A stretch of 64,000 bases of DNA from Cohnella xylanilytica (GTDB lineage: Bacteria > Bacillota > Bacilli > Paenibacillales > Paenibacillaceae). The notes below the pieces were generated by a model, which saw only the letters and a list, made by a program, of their open reading frames with translations, was not told the DNA's origin and made no database searches. Position 1 is the first letter of the stretch, and every line of letters begins with the position of its first letter. Where the stretch lies: the NCBI RefSeq assembly GCF_014212175.1, contig NZ_JACJVR010000087.1, positions 1 to 64,000 on the forward strand, given 5' to 3'. The position numbers were made by a program, and so were the translations under genes. Of the stretch, positions 16,015 through 24,748 are shown piece by piece.

Positions 16015-17766
16015 ATGAATCAGCGTAAGCGCAAGCAGGCGGTGAACGATCGCCGCCCGAAGATCATCCCGTTCTCGCTCGACGCCACCTTCTTCTTCGA
16101 GAGGGCCGTACAGTCGCTGGACCGATTCCACTACGACAAGGCACTGAAGTATTTCCGCCGGGCGGTCGAGTACGAGCCGGACAATCCGGTCAACCATTGC
16201 AACATGGCCGGCATCCTGTCGGAGATGGGACGTTACGAGGAGTCGAACGACATTCTTCGTTCCGTGCTGGATAAGATCGATCCGGCGATGACGGAATGCT
16301 ACTACTATCTGGCGAACAACTACGCCAACATGGAGAAGTACGAGGACGCGGAGGACGCCCTCGTCCGCTACCTGGAGACGGACGCGGAAGGGCAGTTCCT
16401 CGACGAGGCCGACGAGCTGCTGGACCTGCTCCATTACGAGCTGAACCGGCCGACGAAGCTGTCGACGATCAAGTCGAAGGAGAACGTGTACGCGCACGAC
16501 AAGGCCCGAGAGCTGCTCGAGGCCGGCCGGTTCGCGGAGGCGGTCCGCATTCTGGAAGAAATTATCGGCAGGCAGCCGGATTTCCTGGCCGCGCGCAACA
16601 ACCTGGGATTGGCATACTACTATATGGGGCTGTTCGACAAGTCGATCCAGACCATATCGGAGGTGCTCGAAGCGGAGCCCGGGAACCTGCACGCGCTGTG
16701 CAATCTGGCGATCTTCTATCAGCACTCCAACCAGGCCAAGGAGCTGGCGGAGCTGCTGGCGCTGCTTCGCAAGACGATTCCCTTCCATCCGGAGCACGTG
16801 TTCAAGCTGGCGACGACGCTCGGCATCGTCGGCGAGCATCAGGAGGCGTACCGCCACTTCCGCCGGCTGCTGCGCTCGGGAGAGCTGGCCGGCGAGCCGA
16901 GCCTGCACCACTTCGCCGCCGTCGCGGCCGCCAACATCGGGCGCTTCGACGACGCCGAGAGATATTGGCAGCAGGCGGAGAGGCTGGATCCCCAATCCGA
17001 GGTTCCGCCGTTCTATCTGAAGAAGCTGGAGAGAATGAAGAGCGGGGAGGCGGCGCCTCCGACGCATTATCATTACCATCTTCCCTTCGACGAGCAGTTC
17101 CGCAAGTGGGAGCAGGCGCCGGAGCTGGTGCCTGGCGCCCTCAAGCAGGACCCGCTCGTCCGCTCCTCCTTCTTCTGGGCGCTCAGGCACGGCGACCGCC
17201 GCACGAAGGTGCAGGTCATCCAGGCGCTCGGCCTCGTCGCCGACGAGGAGGTCATCGACGCGCTCAAGGCGTTCCTCGTCGACCCGGAGGAGGAAGACGA
17301 ACTGAAGCGGGTCGCCGTGCTGGTGCTGCGTTCGATCGGCGTCCAAGATTCGCTGAGCGTCATGTTCGGCGGGAAGACGCTGACCTTGGAGCCCCGCCGG
17401 AAGTCGGCCAGGCTTCCGGTCTGGGACAGCGCCTGGCAGACGGTGCTCGAGCAGGCGATGGAGCAGATGTCGGGACGCTACGACGTCGTGCAGCAGCACG
17501 ACATGATGACGCTGTGGGTCGACTACTTGTCCCGCGTCTACCCGCAGGTGCCGAAGCTGCACAATTCCGCCGCTTGGGCGGCGGCGCTCGAATATTGGAC
17601 GGCCAAGATGCACCGGCAGTCCGTTACTTACGCCGAGCTGGTGGATCGCTACCAGGCTTCGCAGGCCAGCATCAGCCGCTATGCCAACCGGATCGACGAA
17701 GCGTGCGGGATCCGGGAGAAGCTGAAGCTGTCGATGACGTTATCCGCGTTCAAGGAGAATAGATAA
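16015..17766 (+). CDS. yvcD: TPR-repeat protein with C-terminal helix-turn-helix-like region (YvcD-like)
   Basis: A 583-residue cytosolic protein. Tetratricopeptide repeats cover residues ~20-360, for example FHYDKALKYFRRAVEYEPDN, GRYEESNDILRSVL and AARNNLGLAYYYMGLFDKS. A His-rich linker (THYHYHLP) and a region with HEAT-like helices (residues ~375-460) follow. The C-terminus (VTYAELVDRYQASQASISRY) resembles a helix-turn-helix. The ATG at 16015 has GGGGAGGTG 10 bases upstream; TTG 16009 is an alternative. B. subtilis yvcD also lies next to trxB. Its function is unknown; TPRs indicate protein-protein binding. Confidence 0.8.
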   Translation: MNQRKRKQAVNDRRPKIIPFSLDATFFFERAVQSLDRFHYDKALKYFRRAVEYEPDNPVNHCNMAGILSEMGRYEESNDILRSVLDKIDPAMTECYYYLANNYANMEKYEDAEDALVRYLETDAEGQFLDEADELLDLLHYELNRPTKLSTIKSKENVYAHDKARELLEAGRFAEAVRILEEIIGRQPDFLAARNNLGLAYYYMGLFDKSIQTISEVLEAEPGNLHALCNLAIFYQHSNQAKELAELLALLRKTIPFHPEHVFKLATTLGIVGEHQEAYRHFRRLLRSGELAGEPSLHHFAAVAAANIGRFDDAERYWQQAERLDPQSEVPPFYLKKLERMKSGEAAPPTHYHYHLPFDEQFRKWEQAPELVPGALKQDPLVRSSFFWALRHGDRRTKVQVIQALGLVADEEVIDALKAFLVDPEEEDELKRVAVLVLRSIGVQDSLSVMFGGKTLTLEPRRKSARLPVWDSAWQTVLEQAMEQMSGRYDVVQQHDMMTLWVDYLSRVYPQVPKLHNSAAWAAALEYWTAKMHRQSVTYAELVDRYQASQASISRYANRIDEACGIREKLKLSMTLSAFKENR

Positions 17767-17822
17767 GCGTAGCTTGTCCATCGTTCGCCCGGCTTGTCGC
17801 GCGCGGCGCCCGGACGGACTCC

Positions 17823-17851
17823 TTGCGGATCGCGCGGCCGACTGTTACAAT
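17823..17851 (+). promoter_or_regulatory. Sigma-A promoter of trxB
   Basis: TTGCGG (17823-17828), 17 bases, TACAAT (17846-17851), with TGT before the -10. Confidence 0.7.
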
Positions 17852-17917
17852 TTTAATTACAGTTAGGTTAGCCGCCATCCCATTTACGTAAGCATACGCT
17901 AAGGAGGAGAGAGACAG

Positions 17918-18868
17918 ATGTACAAGAGCATCGTAATCGGAACGGGGCCTGCCGGATTGACGGCGGCCATCTACCTGGCGCGGGCCAACCTGAGCCCGCT
18001 CGTGATCGAAGGGCCGGAGCCGGGCGGCCAATTGACGACCACGACCGAAGTGGAGAACTTCCCGGGCTTCCCGGAAGGCATCATGGGACCGGAGCTCATG
18101 ACCAATATGCGCAAGCAGGCGGAGCGCTTCGGCGCGCAATTCCGCACCGGCTGGATCAACTCCGTCGACCTGTCCAAGCGTCCGTTCACCTTGTCCCTTG
18201 AAGGCGGCGAGACGCTGGAATCCGAGACGTTGATCATCTCGACGGGCGCTTCCGCCAAGTATCTGGGCATTCCCGGCGAGAAGGACAACGTCGGCCGCGG
18301 CGTCAGCACCTGCGCGACCTGCGACGGCTTCTTCTTCCGCGGGAAGAAGATCATCGTCGTCGGCGGCGGGGACTCCGCGATGGAGGAAGCGAACTTCCTG
18401 ACGCGCTTCGCGTCCGAGCTGACGCTCGTCCATCGCCGCGAGGAGCTTCGGGCTTCGAAGATCATGCAGGACCGCGCGAAGGAGAACCCGAAGATCAGCT
18501 GGGGCCTCAACCGCACTCCGCTTGAAGTGCTGGCCAACGAGAACGGCGTCACGGGGCTGAAGGTCCGGAACAACGAGACCGGAGAAGAGGAGATCCTCGA
18601 GACGAACGGGGTGTTCGTCGCGATCGGCCATACGCCGAACACGAAGTTCCTCGGCGGCCAAGTCGAGACGGACGAGCACGGCTACATCATCACGAAGCCG
18701 GGATCGACCGAGACGAACGTGCCGGGCGTGTTCGCCTGCGGCGACGTGCAGGATACGAAGTACCGCCAGGCGATTACGGCGGCGGGCAGCGGCTGCATGG
18801 CGGCGCTCGATTGCGAGAAGTTCCTGGAAGGCGCGATCACGCAGGACTGGAGTGTCTCCCTGGGCTAA
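17918..18868 (+). CDS. trxB: Thioredoxin reductase
   Basis: A 316-residue FAD/NADPH enzyme that keeps thioredoxin reduced. The FAD-binding GTGPAGLTAAIYLARANL is N-terminal, the redox motif is CATC within STCATCDGFFF, the NADPH site is VVGGGDSAMEEA, and the C-terminal FAD motif is GVFACGDVQD. An AAGGAGGAGAG ribosome site precedes the ATG. Confidence 0.96.
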   Translation: MYKSIVIGTGPAGLTAAIYLARANLSPLVIEGPEPGGQLTTTTEVENFPGFPEGIMGPELMTNMRKQAERFGAQFRTGWINSVDLSKRPFTLSLEGGETLESETLIISTGASAKYLGIPGEKDNVGRGVSTCATCDGFFFRGKKIIVVGGGDSAMEEANFLTRFASELTLVHRREELRASKIMQDRAKENPKISWGLNRTPLEVLANENGVTGLKVRNNETGEEEILETNGVFVAIGHTPNTKFLGGQVETDEHGYIITKPGSTETNVPGVFACGDVQDTKYRQAITAAGSGCMAALDCEKFLEGAITQDWSVSLG

Positions 18869-19023
18869 TAAGATAACGTCGGCAGGGCGGACTTTATAGC
18901 GCATCGGCTTGGGAGCCGCATCGGGCGCGGAGGCCCGGATCGGCCCCTCGCGTCCTTGCGGACGGAGGAGCCGATCGGCATGATTCAATCGGTACTAATC
19001 TACATTTCGAGGTGTCCATCATT
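18869..19023 (+). other. Intergenic region trxB-glcK
   Basis: A GC-rich 155-bp region with several short self-complementary stretches (for example GGGCG...CGCCC-like and CGTCC/GGACG pairs), none with a T run. No promoter stands out. Confidence 0.4.
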
Positions 19024-19974
19024 ATGTCTCAAGCTTTATACATTGGCGTCGATCTGGGCGGTACCGCCATCAAGACCGGCTTGTGCAGTGCCGACGGCGA
19101 GTTGATCCGCATCCACGAAGGGCCGACCCAGACGGAACTGGGAACCGAAGCGATTCTGAACAACATCGCGGCCTACGTGAAGGAGCTCGTTCCTCCCGGA
19201 ACGCCGGAATGGGATCGAGTCCAAGGAGTCGGAATCGGAATCGCCGGCTTCCTGGACATTCCGAACGGCATTATCGAGTTCAGCGCGAATCTCCCCTTCC
19301 GGAACGTCCCGGTGAAGCAGCTCATGGAGGAGAAGCTCGGCAAGCCGATCAAGATCAACAACGACGCCAATGTGGCCGCTCTCGGCGAAGCTTGGGGCGG
19401 CGCCGGCAAGGGCGTGGCGGATTGCGTCTGCTACACGCTCGGCACCGGGGTCGGCGGCGGCATTATCGTGAACGATCGCTTGATCGAAGGGTTCAGCGGC
19501 ATGGCCGGCGAGCTCGGCCATATGTCGGTCGTTCCGGACCTGGAGGCGATCCAGTGCGGTTGCGGCCAGATGGGCTGCCTGGAGACGGTATCCTCGGCTA
19601 CCGGGATTATCCGGATGGCGAAGGACGCGGTCGAGCGCGGGGATCGGACATCCCTGTCGCTTGTCGAGAACATCATGGCCAAGGAAGTGTTCGACGCGGC
19701 GAAGGCCGGCGACGAAGTCGCTTCCCGCATCGTCAGCCGCGCCGCGTTCTACCTCGGCAAGTCGATGGCGGCGGTGGCGGTCATCGTCAACCCGCGCCGC
19801 TTCATCATCGGGGGCGGCGTGAGCAAGGCCGGGGAGTTCCTGTTCGAGCAGATCCGCGAGGTGTTCGTCAAGCTGACTCCCGAGCGGGCGCATGCCGGCG
19901 TCGACATCGTCGCGGCCCAGCTCGGCAACAACGCGGGAGTCGTCGGCGCGGCGGGACTGTTCCTTCGAGCGTAG
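19024..19974 (+). CDS. glcK: ROK-family glucokinase
   Basis: A 316-residue sugar kinase. The ATP site is GVDLGGTAIKTGL, the sugar-binding region is NDANVAALGEAWGGAG, the second glycine-rich site is TLGTGVGGGII, and the ROK zinc motif is CGCGQMGCLE. It phosphorylates glucose to glucose-6-P for glycolysis. ATG 19024 is preferred over the in-frame GTG 19012, because the CGAGGTG ribosome site covers that GTG. Confidence 0.9.
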   Translation: MSQALYIGVDLGGTAIKTGLCSADGELIRIHEGPTQTELGTEAILNNIAAYVKELVPPGTPEWDRVQGVGIGIAGFLDIPNGIIEFSANLPFRNVPVKQLMEEKLGKPIKINNDANVAALGEAWGGAGKGVADCVCYTLGTGVGGGIIVNDRLIEGFSGMAGELGHMSVVPDLEAIQCGCGQMGCLETVSSATGIIRMAKDAVERGDRTSLSLVENIMAKEVFDAAKAGDEVASRIVSRAAFYLGKSMAAVAVIVNPRRFIIGGGVSKAGEFLFEQIREVFVKLTPERAHAGVDIVAAQLGNNAGVVGAAGLFLRA

Positions 19975-20452
19975 CGCACGGGCGCCTGCTCCGCCGGACC
20001 ACCGGCGGTCAGGCGCTTGCGCCTGTCTAGAGGGGCGGAACCGGCCGATCTCCGGCGCCGCGCTGTCGGCGGCGGTACCGGAGGCCTGCGTGGATTTGCA
20101 GGACCGGTTGCCGGGCAATCCAGGACGCTAACGGAAGCTGAGGACGCGATTTTGTCGAAGAGGCGGAATTTGAATGCTGACGGAACGGAGAGACGTTATT
20201 TCGTGTCGAATGTCCGTTTTCGCTAGATGAGCTCCGAATACGGGCTCTTCGTTCCGTTTGTTTTTCCAGAGAAGCTTCCGAGGCCGAATCACGTCCTCCC
20301 GTTCCGTTAGCGGTCTTGTCCGACGCTAGAGAGACCTCGTTGCCCCGCGCCGCCAAGGCGCCAAGTTTGGCTGGGTACGGGAACCTGCGGCGATACGGCG
20401 CGGGATATTATCGATTTGGTTACATGGACCGAGCCTGAGAGGAGGGAATGGC
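19975..20452. other. Intergenic region glcK-rapZ (478 bp)
   Basis: No convincing open frame. The central part (20127-20311) is a structured repeat related to those near 54.2 and 62.0 kb; the rest is unique GC-rich sequence. Confidence 0.6.
20127..20311. repeat. Diverged copy of the four-unit structured repeat
   Basis: A ~185-bp element with two forward units (beginning GCTAACGGAAGCTGAGGACG and GCTGACGGAACGGAGAGACG) and two reverse units (ending CTCTTCGTTCCGTTTG and CCTCCCGTTCCGTTAGC). The unit plan (+,+,-,-) and total length match the elements at 54197-54386 and 61980-62168, but the unit consensus differs (CTAACGGA rather than CTAACGAA). Confidence 0.65.
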
Positions 20453-21349
20453 ATGGAGACGACGACAACGACGGCCAAACCGACTCTGGTCATCATCACG
20501 GGGATGTCGGGTGCGGGCAAGACGATCGCCGTCCAGAGCATGGAGGACTTGGGCTACTTCTGCGTCGACAATCTGCCGCCGGTGCTCATTCCGAAGTTCG
20601 CGGAGCTGATCGACCAGTCGCAAGGACGGATCGGCAAGGTCGCGCTCGTCATCGACCTTCGCGGACGGGAGTTCTTCACCGCGCTGTCCGAATCGCTCGC
20701 CTATATCCGGGAGCACTATACCATTCATAACGAGATTCTGTTCCTGGACGCGACGGACAGCGTGCTGGTGCAGCGATACAAGGAGAGCCGGCGCCGCCAC
20801 CCGCTCGCGCCCGAGGGCAATCTCCTGGAGGGGATTCAGTCGGAGCGCAAGCTGCTGGAGGATCTGAAGGGCTGGGCGACGCAGGTCATCGACACGAGCA
20901 GCCTGAAGCCCGCCCAGCTTAAGGAGCGGATCGTGTCCCGCTTCTCCAATCTGGACCGCAGCACGATCTCGATCAACGTCACGTCCTTCGGCTTCAAGTA
21001 CGGGGTTCCGATCGACGCCGACCTCATCTTCGACGTCCGCTTCCTTCCGAATCCGCACTACGTGGAGAATCTGCGGCCGAAGACGGGGCAGGACCAGGAA
21101 GTGTACGACTACGTCATGAAGTGGCAGGAGACGCAGACGTTCCTCGGCAAGCTTCTCGACATGCTGCAATACTTGATCCCTCTCTACCACAAGGAAGGCA
21201 AGAGCCAAGTCATCATCGGCATCGGCTGCACGGGAGGGAAGCACCGCTCGGTCGCTCTGGCCGAATATCTGGGGCGCATGCTCGGAACGAGCGAGACGGA
21301 AGTGGTCAAGGTGAACCACCGCGACGCCGAACGTGACCGCCATGGGTGA
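20453..21349 (+). CDS. rapZ: RNase adapter / nucleotide-binding protein RapZ (YvcJ)
   Basis: A 298-residue protein. Walker A GMSGAGKT is at residues 17-24, DLR lies in VIDLRGREFF, and the conserved C-terminal domain contains NPHYVENLRPKTG and IGCTGGKHRSVALAE. In B. subtilis YvcJ has GTPase/ATPase activity and influences competence; E. coli RapZ controls glmS RNA. The start has a GAGGAGGG site. It heads rapZ-glmR-whiA-HPr, with 9- and 6-bp gaps. Confidence 0.95.
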   Translation: METTTTTAKPTLVIITGMSGAGKTIAVQSMEDLGYFCVDNLPPVLIPKFAELIDQSQGRIGKVALVIDLRGREFFTALSESLAYIREHYTIHNEILFLDATDSVLVQRYKESRRRHPLAPEGNLLEGIQSERKLLEDLKGWATQVIDTSSLKPAQLKERIVSRFSNLDRSTISINVTSFGFKYGVPIDADLIFDVRFLPNPHYVENLRPKTGQDQEVYDYVMKWQETQTFLGKLLDMLQYLIPLYHKEGKSQVIIGIGCTGGKHRSVALAEYLGRMLGTSETEVVKVNHRDAERDRHG

Positions 21350-21358
21350 GGTGAAGAG

Positions 21359-22351
21359 ATGAATCCGACGTCGCCCGTCCCTTCGGGAAGGCTGCCCCGC
21401 ATCGTCGTGATCGGCGGCGGCACCGGCCTGTCCGTCATGCTGCGCGGCCTCAAGCAGAAGCCGCTCGACATTACCGCCATCGTGACGGTCGCGGACGACG
21501 GGGGGAGCTCCGGCATTCTGCGGGAAGAGATGCAGATGCCGCCGCCCGGGGATATCCGCAGCGTTTTGGCCGCTCTGGCGGACGCCGAGCCGCTGCTCGC
21601 CGACATGCTGTCATACCGGTTCAACAATGGCAAAGGACTGGCCGGCCATAGTTTGGGCAACCTGATTCTAGCGGCCATGACGGACATCTCCGGGGACTTC
21701 GTGACCGGGATCCGGGAGCTGAGCCGGGTACTGGCCGTCCGGGGAAGGGTGCTGCCCGCCGCCAACCAGGCGATCGTGCTGAAGGCCGAGATGGCCGACG
21801 GCAGCATCGTCGTGGGCGAATCGTCCATCCCGAAGGCCAAAGGCTCCATCAAGCGGGTGTTCATCGAACCGCCGGAAGTCGAGCCGCTGCCGGAGGCGGT
21901 GGAAGCCATCGAGCACGCGGACGCGATTCTGATGGGGCCCGGCAGCCTGTACACGAGCATCATTCCGAACCTGCTCGTGCCCAAGCTCGCGGAGGCGATC
22001 GTGAAGAGCCGCGCCGTCAAGATTTTCGTATGCAACGTGATGACCCAGCCCGGAGAGACCGACAATTATACCGTCAGCAATCATCTGGACGCGATCCAGG
22101 CCCATATCGGGCATCAATTATTCGATTACGTCATCGTCAACGACGGGGAGATTCCTCCGCAGGTTCACGATATGTACGCCGAGCAAGGCTCCAAGGCCGT
22201 GCACGTGGACATGGAGGAAGTCACCCGCCGCGGCTACAAGGTCATCGCCGACACGCTGGTGCTGTTCCGGACTTATCTTCGTCATGACGCTTCTAAGCTT
22301 AGTCAGCACATTTACCAGCTGGTCGTCGATTGGATGCAGAGAAAGGGGTGA
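21359..22351 (+). CDS. glmR: Gluconeogenesis/cell-wall precursor regulator GlmR (YvcK)
   Basis: A 330-residue CofD-like protein with the N-terminal nucleotide-sugar site VVIGGGTGLSVMLRGLK, TVADDGGSSG and PPPGDIRSVLAAL, and the mid-region MGPGSLYTSIIPNLLV. In B. subtilis YvcK/GlmR binds UDP-GlcNAc and stimulates GlmS, and is needed on gluconeogenic carbon. GTGAGGTGAAG lies before the ATG. Confidence 0.95.
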   Translation: MNPTSPVPSGRLPRIVVIGGGTGLSVMLRGLKQKPLDITAIVTVADDGGSSGILREEMQMPPPGDIRSVLAALADAEPLLADMLSYRFNNGKGLAGHSLGNLILAAMTDISGDFVTGIRELSRVLAVRGRVLPAANQAIVLKAEMADGSIVVGESSIPKAKGSIKRVFIEPPEVEPLPEAVEAIEHADAILMGPGSLYTSIIPNLLVPKLAEAIVKSRAVKIFVCNVMTQPGETDNYTVSNHLDAIQAHIGHQLFDYVIVNDGEIPPQVHDMYAEQGSKAVHVDMEEVTRRGYKVIADTLVLFRTYLRHDASKLSQHIYQLVVDWMQRKG

Positions 22352-22357
22352 GCGGCC

Positions 22358-23293
22358 GTGTCTTTCGCGGCGCAAACCAAGAAAGAGCTTACGCTGGTCG
22401 AGGCGGAGCCGTGCTGCGAGCGGGCGGAGCTGTCCGCGCTCATTCGCATGAACGGGGCGGTGCAGCTGACCAACAAGCGGATCGTTCTCGATATCTCGAC
22501 GGAGAACGCCGCGATCGCCCGGCGGATGTACACGCTTCTGAAGCGGCATTTCGACGTGCCGACCGAGCTGCTCGTCCGCAAGAAGATGCGCCTGAAGAAG
22601 AATAACGTCTATATCGTGCGCGTCCCGGCCGGCGTCGAGCAGCTGCTGAACGACTTGGCGATCGCGAGCTCGGGGTTCCAGTTCCACCCGTCGATCGACA
22701 AGGAGCTCGTCCGCAAGCCCTGCTGCAAGCGCGCGTACTTGCGAGGCGCCTTCCTGGCCGGAGGCTCGGTCAACAACCCGGAAGGCTCCTCGTACCACCT
22801 CGAGATCGCTTCGATGTACGAGGAGCACTGCCAGGCGCTCGTCGAGCTGGCGAACAAGTTCCATCTGAACGCCCGGTTCATCGAGCGGAAGAAGGGGTTC
22901 ATCCTCTACATCAAGGAAGGCGAGAAAATCATCGAGTTCCTCAGCATCATCGGCGCCCATCAGGCGTTGTTCAAGTTCGAGGACGTGCGGATCATGCGCG
23001 ACATGCGCAATTCCGTCAACCGGATCGTCAATTGCGAGACGGCGAACCTGAACAAGACGATCGGCGCCGCGGTCCGGCAGATCGACAACATCAAGCTGCT
23101 GGAGAAGGAAGTCGGCCTGGAGAACTTGCCGGACAAGCTGCGCGAAGTGGCGGAGGTTCGGCTCAAGCATCCCGACTTGAATCTGAAGGAAGTCGGCGAT
23201 ATGCTGAAGGGGCAAGTGAGCAAGTCCGGGGTGAACCATCGGCTGCGCAAGATCGACGAGTGGGCCGAAAAAATCCGGAACGGCGGAGCATAA
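22358..23293 (+). CDS. whiA: DNA-binding protein WhiA
   Basis: A 311-residue protein with an N-terminal LAGLIDADG-like domain (LRGAFLAGGSVNNPEGSSYHLEI) and a C-terminal helix-turn-helix (HPDLNLKEVGDMLKGQVSKSG). WhiA affects division and chromosome segregation in B. subtilis and sporulation in actinomycetes. The start is GTG with an AAGGGG site upstream. Confidence 0.96.
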   Translation: MSFAAQTKKELTLVEAEPCCERAELSALIRMNGAVQLTNKRIVLDISTENAAIARRMYTLLKRHFDVPTELLVRKKMRLKKNNVYIVRVPAGVEQLLNDLAIASSGFQFHPSIDKELVRKPCCKRAYLRGAFLAGGSVNNPEGSSYHLEIASMYEEHCQALVELANKFHLNARFIERKKGFILYIKEGEKIIEFLSIIGAHQALFKFEDVRIMRDMRNSVNRIVNCETANLNKTIGAAVRQIDNIKLLEKEVGLENLPDKLREVAEVRLKHPDLNLKEVGDMLKGQVSKSGVNHRLRKIDEWAEKIRNGGA

Positions 23294-23319
23294 GCGTATG
23301 GCGTAAATGTTCCCAACAA

Positions 23320-23328
23320 TGCTATAAT
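23320..23328 (+). promoter_or_regulatory. Extended -10 promoter of the HPr/Crh gene
   Basis: TGC-TATAAT with consensus -10 at 23323-23328, 70 bases before the start codon. The gene can thus be expressed apart from whiA. Confidence 0.65.
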
Positions 23329-23397
23329 AGGTGACAGACCATGCACGGCGGGTCCCGGCTACCGGGACGATGAACAAAGATAGGGGGTATCCGTTCC

Positions 23398-23667
23398 ATG
23401 ACGAAACAGCCGGTGGTTGTTCGGCTTAAAACGGGGCTTCACGCCAGACCGGCGGCTTTATTCGTTCAAGAAGCCAATAAATTCTCCTCCGACGTCTTCG
23501 TGGAGAAGGACGACAAGAAGGTAAACGCGAAGAGCATCATGGGCATCATGAGCCTCGCGATCAGCTCGGGCACGGAAGTATCCATTAGTGCGGAAGGTTC
23601 CGACGCAGAGCAAGCTGTAACCGCTTTAGTCCAATTGGTCAGCAAGGAAGAACTCGAGAACCAATAA
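23398..23667 (+). CDS. HPr-family phosphocarrier in the crh position, His15 present
   Basis: An 89-residue HPr fold. His15 lies in KTGLHARPAA and Ser46 in NAKSIMG. Synteny after whiA is that of B. subtilis crh, whose product has Gln15 and so cannot carry PTS phosphate. Here His15 is retained, so the protein could accept phosphate from enzyme I and also be phosphorylated on Ser46 by HprK (encoded at 4.4 kb) to act with CcpA. It is therefore called HPr-like rather than Crh. A GATAGGGGGT ribosome site precedes the ATG. Confidence 0.9.
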   Translation: MTKQPVVVRLKTGLHARPAALFVQEANKFSSDVFVEKDDKKVNAKSIMGIMSLAISSGTEVSISAEGSDAEQAVTALVQLVSKEELENQ

Positions 23668-23682
23668 GCACCCGTAGCTCAA

Positions 23683-23704
23683 AGCTCCCAGGAGGGGGCT
23701 TTTT
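23683..23704 (+). terminator. Terminator after the HPr-family gene
   Basis: AGCTCCC/GGGGGCT stem (one wobble) with a short loop, then TTTTT. Confidence 0.75.
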
Positions 23705-23835
23705 GCGTTTATAAAGAGCCTGCGACGGCGGAGAATGGGAATAGGAAATTTTTTGCGACGCCGACTTCGAAAGCGCAACCTTTAGACTGGTAAAGGCGTC
23801 CAGAAGACAAACCGTGGAAAGGGGCATGAGCGAGC

Positions 23836-24594
23836 ATGGGGATCAAGAACAAGGGGCTGCCGATCGCGGCCGTCGTCCTGGCGGCGACGCTGATCGGATG
23901 GTTCGGCTTCGGGGGCAAGGAGGAGATCGGGACGGTGGCGGCCGAGACGGCGGAGACGGTGCAGAACACGATTACGGTCGGCGCGGAGGGATCCATCAAG
24001 GTGGAGCCGGACGTCGCTTACCTCAACTTCGGCGTGGTGACTCGCGGCAAGACCGCGCAAGAGGCGCAGCAGGCGAACGCGACCCGGTTCGCGGCGGTGG
24101 AGAAGACGCTGTACGAGACGTTCGGCATCGACAAGAAGGACGTGCAGACGACGGGCTTCAACGTGCAGCCGGAGTACAATTACACGGAGAAGGACGGACA
24201 AGTGCTGAAGGGCTACGTCGCCGACCACGAGGTGCGGGTGACGTACCGCAAGCTGGACGAGATCGGCAAGCTGCTGGACGCGCTGTCGGCTGCGGGAGCC
24301 AACCAGATGAACGGCGTCGGCTTCTCGACGGAGAAGCGGGACCAATACGAGCTGGAGGCGCTCAAGAACGCGATGGCGAACGCGGATGCCAAGGCGGGCG
24401 TGCTCGCGACATCCGCCAAGCGCCAGCTTGGGGAAGTGATCAACATCGTGCAGGGCAGCGCCGCTCCGATCCCGGTCGTGCAGCGCATGCCCGAGATGGC
24501 GAAGGCCATGAGCGATTCGGCCGCGTCCACCTCGGTGCAGGCGGGGCAGATCGAGATCAACGTCAGCGTGACGGTGCAATATCGGATGAAGTAA
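23836..24594 (+). CDS. SIMPL-domain (DUF541) exported protein
   Basis: A 252-residue protein. An N-terminal hydrophobic helix (residues ~7-25, AAVVLAATLIGWFGFGG) is a signal or anchor, followed by a SIMPL domain: GAEGSIKVEPDVAYLNFGV, FGIDKKDVQTTGFNVQPEY, VRVTYRKLDEIGKLLDAL and a C-terminal IEINVSVTVQYRMK. SIMPL proteins are periplasmic or surface proteins of ill-defined role, sometimes linked to stress. GAAAGGGG lies upstream of the ATG. Confidence 0.82.
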   Translation: MGIKNKGLPIAAVVLAATLIGWFGFGGKEEIGTVAAETAETVQNTITVGAEGSIKVEPDVAYLNFGVVTRGKTAQEAQQANATRFAAVEKTLYETFGIDKKDVQTTGFNVQPEYNYTEKDGQVLKGYVADHEVRVTYRKLDEIGKLLDALSAAGANQMNGVGFSTEKRDQYELEALKNAMANADAKAGVLATSAKRQLGEVINIVQGSAAPIPVVQRMPEMAKAMSDSAASTSVQAGQIEINVSVTVQYRMK

Positions 24595-24616
24595 GCGAAG
24601 CCGAATCGATGACCAC

Positions 24617-24650
24617 AGGCCGTTCCCGTCGGGGGACGGCCTTTGTGCTT
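24617..24650 (+). terminator. Probable terminator after the SIMPL gene
   Basis: An 11-bp stem, AGGCCGTTCCC with GGGGACGGCCT (one T-G pair), loop GTCG, then TTGTGCTTT. The T tract is interrupted. Confidence 0.55.
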
Positions 24651-24748
24651 TGCGCCTTTATGCCTTTGCGCCTTCGGGTGCTGGACGCTGTCGGCAGTCC
24701 GGATGACAAAAAGCGCCTCCCGAGGGAAGGCGCTCAAGTCGACTTGGT

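Noticed and set aside
18869..19023. Structured RNA between trxB and glcK
   Set aside because: Several short complementary stretches occur but they are mutually exclusive and expected at this G+C; no family was recognised.
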